From: Clostridiales bacterium
Lineage (GTDB): Bacteria; Bacillota; Desulfitobacteriia; Desulfitobacteriales; Desulfitobacteriaceae
DNA: 9,616 nt
Assembly: GCA_027357125.1 (NCBI GenBank)
Contig: DAHVVW010000047.1
Coordinates: 1 to 9,616 of the forward strand
Reading direction: 5' to 3'
How positions within the stretch are numbered: the stretch's first letter is position 1; each line of letters opens with the position of its first letter. Of the stretch, positions 6,736-9,616 are shown in pieces. Under the pieces are notes generated by a model. The model was not told where the DNA came from, did no database searches, and saw only the letters and a list, made by a program, of their open reading frames with translations. A program made the position numbers and the translations under genes.

Positions 6736-8208
6736 TTAGGCCACCTCCCCTGAGAAAGCAGGCTTTGCCTTATGGAAATCCGTGTTTTGTTCAAAAGTAT
6801 AGGCAACCCGATACAAAGTACCTTCATCAAAAGGCTTGCCCATGAGCTGCAGCCCGACTGGCATGCCGCCTGCAAACCCAGCAGGGAGGGTAATTCCCGG
6901 CAGCCCCGCTAAATTCAGCGGGACCGTGCAGACATCAGATAAATACATCGCCAGCGGGTCAGTGGATTTTTCTCCGAATTTGAAGGCTACGGTGGGCGCA
7001 GTCGGGGCCACTAAAACATCGAATTTCTCCAAGACCCTGTCAAAGTCTTGTTTAATAAGAGTTCTGGCCTTTTGCGCTTTCAAATAATACGCATCATAAT
7101 AACCCGCGCTTAAAGCATAGGTTCCGAGCATAATCCGTCTTTTAACTTCAGAGCCAAACCCTTCAGCCCTGGTCTTTTTGAACATACTGATAATATCCTC
7201 AGAATCCTCTGTGCGGTAGCCGTAGCGCACGCCATCATAGCGGGCCAGGTTGGAGCTGGCTTCCGCCGGGGCGATAAGGTAATACGCGGGCATGGCGTAT
7301 TCCGTATGCGGCATGGAGCACTCTTCAACCTCAGCGCCAAGAGATCCAAGTGTTGCCAGTGCTTGACGCAGGACTTTATCTACTTCAGTGTCAATCCCCT
7401 GTCCGAAATACTCGCGCGGAATTCCGATTTTTAATCCCTTAATATCATTTAGCAAAAACTTCGTGTAATCCGGCTTGTCATAGGGAACGGACGTAGAGTC
7501 TTTCGGATCGTGTCCTGCGATAGCGTTCATGACCAAAGCGTTATCGCGCACATCTTTGGTAAAAGGTCCGATCTGGTCAAGGGAAGACGCAAAGGCAATC
7601 AGCCCATAGCGTGAGACTGCTCCGTAAGTAGGCTTCATTCCCACTACACCGCAAAAGGCTGCCGGCTGCCGAATAGAGCCGCCTGTATCCGAACCCAGGG
7701 TGAACACTGCTTGATCAGCTACCACTGCTGCTGCCGAACCGCCGGAGGATCCCCCGGTTACCCGTTCTAAGTCCCACGGGTTGCGGGTTACATGAAAGGC
7801 TGAGTTTTCCGTCGATGAGCCCATAGCAAACTCATCCATGTTTAACTTACCGAGCATCACCGCCCCCGCCTGGCGCAGGAGCTCGGCCACAGTCGCATTA
7901 TAAGGAGGGACAAAGTTCTCAAGTATCTTCGAAGAACAAGTGGTGCGCACACCCTCAGTGCACATATTGTCTTTCAAGGCCATCGGAATTCCTTCCAATG
8001 GTCTGAGCTTGTCCCCCCGGCTCAGCTTGGCATCGACTTCTGCCGCCTGCATTAAGGCTGATTCCTCAGTTAAAGTCATAAAAGCCTTTACTTTATCTTC
8101 AATCGCGTTTATCCGCTCAATAAAAGCTTTGGTAAGCTCGACCGCGCTGATTTCGCGACTTTCCAAGAGCGTATGCAATTCAGCCGCTGATTTGGCTGTT
8201 AGTTCCAT
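6736..8208 (-). CDS. gatA: Asp-tRNA(Asn)/Glu-tRNA(Gln) amidotransferase subunit A (glutaminase)
   Basis: A 490-residue amidase-signature enzyme that releases ammonia from glutamine for GatB. The complete Ser-cisSer-Lys machinery is present: K79 in LKDNM, S154 in [10 protein letters not shown], and S178 in [11 protein letters not shown]. These numbers coincide with the Staphylococcus aureus catalytic residues as I recall them. [13 protein letters not shown] at 191-203 and SSLDQIGPF at 208-216 are typical of GatA rather than a general amidase. The start is ATG at 8208, with AAGGAGA about 7 nt upstream; an in-frame ATG at 8232 adds eight residues (MIRGRRLR) that would be encoded across the ribosome site and is rejected. 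It follows gatC after an unusually long 126-bp gap and abuts gatB without a gap. Confidence 0.98.
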   Translation of the reverse strand: MELTAKSAAELHTLLESREISAVELTKAFIERINAIEDKVKAFMTLTEESALMQAAEVDAKLSRGDKLRPLEGIPMALKDNMCTEGVRTTCSSKILENFVPPYNATVAELLRQAGAVMLGKLNMDEFAMGSSTENSAFHVTRNPWDLERVTGGSSGGSAAAVVADQAVFTLGSDTGGSIRQPAAFCGVVGMKPTYGAVSRYGLIAFASSLDQIGPFTKDVRDNALVMNAIAGHDPKDSTSVPYDKPDYTKFLLNDIKGLKIGIPREYFGQGIDTEVDKVLRQALATLGSLGAEVEECSMPHTEYAMPAYYLIAPAEASSNLARYDGVRYGYRTEDSEDIISMFKKTRAEGFGSEVKRRIMLGTYALSAGYYDAYYLKAQKARTLIKQDFDRVLEKFDVLVAPTAPTVAFKFGEKSTDPLAMYLSDVCTVPLNLAGLPGITLPAGFAGGMPVGLQLMGKPFDEGTLYRVAYTFEQNTDFHKAKPAFSGEVA

Positions 8209-8334
8209 CCTCAGTCTCCTTCCACGGATCACTTATTATTTCATAGCGACAATCACTTCTTATTCTTAGCCACGGTATAACCGACCGGATAAGGAGCAGC
8301 TACCGATCTCAGCTTCTCTCTTAGCTAAGAGTGT
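8209..8334 (-). other. 126-bp gatC-gatA spacer with palindrome and hairpins
   Basis: No gene was found here. Just past the gatC stop lies a perfect 14-base palindrome, CTCTTAGCTAAGAG (8318-8331). Further on, the minus strand reads CGGTTATACCG, a 4-bp hairpin, flanked by CTTAT and ATAAG that could pair around it. There is no U-tract after either structure, so they are not typical terminators. The ribosome site of gatA ends the spacer. The gatC-gatA gap is often short in Firmicutes, so this looks like an inserted or retained structured element in the mRNA. Its function is unknown. Confidence 0.5.
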
Positions 8335-8619
8335 TTACACGATCCTGGGTACGCGGTAGAAACCTTCCTCCGCGTCCGGAGAGTTCTGCAAGGCCTTTTC
8401 CCTCTCAATTGAACTTTTTACTTCATCAGCCCTGAGCACATTATGTAGGGGTACTGCATGGGCAGTCGGCTCCACGTTTTCCGTATCCAGCCTGTCCAGC
8501 GTCGCTGCATACTCCAGGATCGAGTCCAATTGCTCCGTATATTGCTCTATTTCCTGCTCAGTCAGCTCTAAACGTGCGAGCAGGGCCACATGTTCGACAT
8601 CTTTACGGGAAATCTTCAC
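8335..8619 (-). CDS. gatC: Asp-tRNA(Asn)/Glu-tRNA(Gln) amidotransferase subunit C
   Basis: A 94-residue protein that wraps around the GatA-GatB interface and stabilises the complex. Visible: the N-terminal ISRKDVEHVALLARLELTEQE at 3-23 is the GatC signature helix. LDSILEYAATLDRLDTENVEPTAH follows, and the tail AEEGFYRVPRIV matches the usual C-terminal end. The start is GTG at 8619, with GGAGGGTGAG upstream at 8632-8623, giving 8 nt between GGAGG and GTG. An upstream in-frame ATG at 8697 would add 26 residues encoded by the hairpin-rich leader and is rejected. First gene of the gatCAB unit, read from its own promoter. Confidence 0.97.
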   Translation of the reverse strand: MKISRKDVEHVALLARLELTEQEIEQYTEQLDSILEYAATLDRLDTENVEPTAHAVPLHNVLRADEVKSSIEREKALQNSPDAEEGFYRVPRIV

Positions 8620-8622
8620 AAG

Positions 8623-8643
8623 CTCACCCTCCAATCGAATTGG
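8623..8643 (-). promoter_or_regulatory. gatC ribosome site partly enclosed in a hairpin
   Basis: On the minus strand CCAAT-TCG-ATTGG (8643-8631) forms a 5-bp hairpin whose last two bases, GG, are also the first two of the Shine-Dalgarno sequence GGAGGGTGAG (8632-8623). Folding would hide only part of the site. Modest effect on translation is possible. The site itself is strong and decides the GTG start at 8619. Confidence 0.5.
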
Positions 8644-8653
8644 ACATCTTACC

Positions 8654-8669
8654 TTAATCAACAGATTAA
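8654..8669 (-). promoter_or_regulatory. second leader hairpin of gatC
   Basis: On the minus strand TTAATC (8669-8664), loop TGTT, GATTAA (8659-8654): a perfect 6-bp AT-rich stem with a four-base loop. It shares base 8669 with the stronger hairpin upstream, so the two can stack but cannot both use that base. No U-tract follows. Weak on its own. Confidence 0.4.
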
Positions 8670-8694
8670 TTTCACGAATAGGTCTTCGTGAAAT
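8669..8694 (-). repeat. perfect 10-bp inverted repeat in the gatC leader (hairpin or operator)
   Basis: ATTTCACGAA (8669-8678), six-base spacer TAGGTC, TTCGTGAAAT (8685-8694), with both arms exactly complementary. Relative to the predicted transcription start near 8705 it covers about +11 to +36. In the RNA it would be a stable hairpin at the 5' end. In DNA it has the symmetry of a repressor operator placed just downstream of a promoter. It does not match CIRCE, Rex, LexA or T-box patterns that I know. No T-run follows, so it is not an intrinsic terminator. Confidence 0.65.
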
Positions 8695-8711
8695 CACCTA
8701 ACACATACTCT

Positions 8712-8740
8712 ACTATAGCAAATTCGGAGGAATGGGGCAA
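8712..8740 (-). promoter_or_regulatory. sigma-A promoter of gatCAB
   Basis: On the minus strand TTGCCC (8740-8735) and TATAGT (8717-8712) are separated by exactly 17 bases. They match the TTGACA/TATAAT consensus at 4 of 6 and 5 of 6 positions. The promoter lies after the terminator of the preceding gene and 93 bases before the gatC start, with predicted transcription start near 8705. This is the best promoter match noticed in the window's gaps. Confidence 0.68.
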
Positions 8741-8773
8741 GAAACAAGGGCAAACAAGAACAACAAGCGCGAA

Positions 8774-8819
8774 TAAAAAAAACCAAAACAATTCCCTCCT
8801 GCTAAAGCTGGAAGGAATT
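8774..8819 (-). terminator. rho-independent terminator after the phosphate acyltransferase gene
   Basis: On the minus strand AATTCCTTCC (8819-8810), a ten-base loop, and GGAGGGAATT (8799-8790) form a 10-bp stem with one G-U pair. It is followed by GTTTTGGTTTTTTTT. It begins 66 nt after the stop codon of the preceding gene. The stretch between (8820-8885) shows nothing recognisable, and 8741-8773 between terminator and gatC promoter also holds no feature. Confidence 0.85.
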
Positions 8820-8885
8820 TAAGTCCGTAGTCACGAACAATTTAGGATATTTCAACTGCTGTGTTTCCTTAGACCTTAGCGATAA

Positions 8886-9616
8886 TCATCCAGGAATGTT
8901 ACGCTGGTACATCAAACTGGCGAGAGCTGCTGACACCAGCCTGGCCCGTGGCGGATCAGACCTCGACGTGAGCACAATTGGCACTTGCGCTCCGAGCACA
9001 ATCCCGGCCAAAGTCGCGTTAGCCAAGTACTCCAGGTCTTTAGCCAAGATGTTGCCTGACACGAGATCAGGAGTCAGCAGAATATCCACATCACCCGCCA
9101 CTTGGGAGCGGATGCCTTTGATCTGGGCAGCCTTGGCCGAGATAGCATTGTCAAAAGCCAGCGGCCCGTCAACCAAAGCACCGCTGATCTGTCCCCGGTC
9201 AGCCATCTTGGCTAAGCAAGCCGCATCAATAGTGGAAGGTATAGCCGGATTAATGACTTCAATCGCTGTCAGTACGGCGACTTTGGGCACTTCAACGCCC
9301 AATAATTTGACAAAGTCAATAGCATTTTGCAAAATTATCGTTTTTTCCGCAAGCCCAGGACTTATCGTAACCGCAGCGTCCGTAATATACAGTAGTTTGT
9401 GGTAACTTGAGAGCTCGGCGACAAAGACATGGGATATCCAGCCTTCTCCTCGAAGATCTTTGAGAATCGGATGCAAAAACTCATGCGTGTGCAAATGCCC
9501 TTTCATGAGGCCGCAGACTTGCCCTTCCTTGACCAGCCGTACCCCTTCTTTGGCCGCAGTTGAGTCTCCTTTAACGTGAACTATCGGAAAATTTTCCGCG
9601 CCCGGGAACTCAGGCA
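8886..9616 (-). CDS. ptb: phosphate acetyl/butyryltransferase (Ptb family), C-terminal part
   Basis: The 242 residues present run off the right edge; full-length relatives are near 300 residues, so roughly 60 N-terminal residues are missing. The reaction converts acyl-CoA plus phosphate to acyl phosphate plus CoA, feeding a kinase for ATP synthesis. Visible in the fragment: LMKGHLHTHEFLHPIL at about 36-51, the family hallmark, then LYITDAAVTISPGLAEK at about 75-91, GALVDGPLAFDNAIS at about 146-160, DILLTPDLVSGNILAKDL at about 178-195, and a C-terminal VLTSRSDPPRARLVSAALA. The GPLAFDNAIS and PDLVSGN patterns fit phosphate butyryltransferase and the related Pta-like group. Which acyl-CoA is used cannot be told. 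It is separated from gatC by its own terminator, so it belongs to a different transcription unit. Any acyl kinase partner would lie upstream or elsewhere, outside this window. Confidence 0.9.
   Translation of the reverse strand, partial: PEFPGAENFPIVHVKGDSTAAKEGVRLVKEGQVCGLMKGHLHTHEFLHPILKDLRGEGWISHVFVAELSSYHKLLYITDAAVTISPGLAEKTIILQNAIDFVKLLGVEVPKVAVLTAIEVINPAIPSTIDAACLAKMADRGQISGALVDGPLAFDNAISAKAAQIKGIRSQVAGDVDILLTPDLVSGNILAKDLEYLANATLAGIVLGAQVPIVLTSRSDPPRARLVSAALASLMYQRNIPG

Noticed and set aside
8620..8697. A 26-residue extension of GatC from an ATG at 8697
   Set aside because: It is encoded by the hairpin leader, starts close to the predicted transcription start, and GatC proteins begin at the KISRKDVEHVA motif.
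8619..8740. T-box riboswitch upstream of gatC
   Set aside because: The leader is under 100 nt, has no T-box consensus sequence and no terminator with U-tract.
8896..9405. A 169-codon open frame on the plus strand
   Set aside because: It is the antisense shadow of the phosphate acyltransferase gene, which has clear family motifs; the plus-strand translation resembles nothing.

Overview
The window looks like chromosomal DNA from an anaerobic low-to-mid GC Firmicute of the Clostridia, probably a Peptococcaceae- or Syntrophomonadaceae-like organism. This rests on strong GGAGG-type ribosome binding sites, many GTG/TTG starts, U-tailed hairpin terminators, a GatCAB amidotransferase, and the pairing of a phosphate acyltransferase with a butyryl-CoA:acetate-type CoA-transferase. 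The lineage is an inference from gene content, not from a marker gene. All genes are on the minus strand, so transcription runs from high to low coordinates. Coding density is high and no mobile element, CRISPR array, tRNA or rRNA was seen.

Right edge (9616-8741): the C-terminal four-fifths of a phosphate acetyl/butyryltransferase, closed by a hairpin terminator (8774-8819). Next (8740-5287): a sigma-A-type promoter, a short leader holding three consecutive hairpins, then gatC, a 126-bp structured spacer, gatA, and gatB abutting gatA. Together they form the complete GatCAB glutamyl/aspartyl-tRNA amidotransferase.

Middle (5286-2906): a gene of the NifV/homocitrate synthase family with a possible promoter of its own, then a strong terminator hairpin lying almost against the start of an isocitrate dehydrogenase-type gene. 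Left (2877-1): a 4-hydroxybutyrate/butyryl-CoA:acetate CoA-transferase, a CPBP-family membrane protease homologue, and the N-terminal half of a TRAM-domain 23S rRNA (uracil-5)-methyltransferase that runs off the left edge. These last three, with icd, are spaced closely enough to be one transcription unit.

Working view: gatCAB and the rRNA methyltransferase serve translation. The synthase/dehydrogenase/CoA-transferase block is central carbon metabolism: condensation of acetyl-CoA with a 2-oxo acid, oxidative decarboxylation of an isocitrate-like acid, and CoA exchange between acyl-CoA and acetate. The distinctive points are the hairpin-rich gatC leader, the terminator directly before icd with no room for a promoter after it, and the NifV-like/ICDH pairing without any nif gene, which raises the possibility of a Re-type citrate synthase. 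Nothing here amounts to a clearly new system. The regulatory leaders are the parts least explained by known features.
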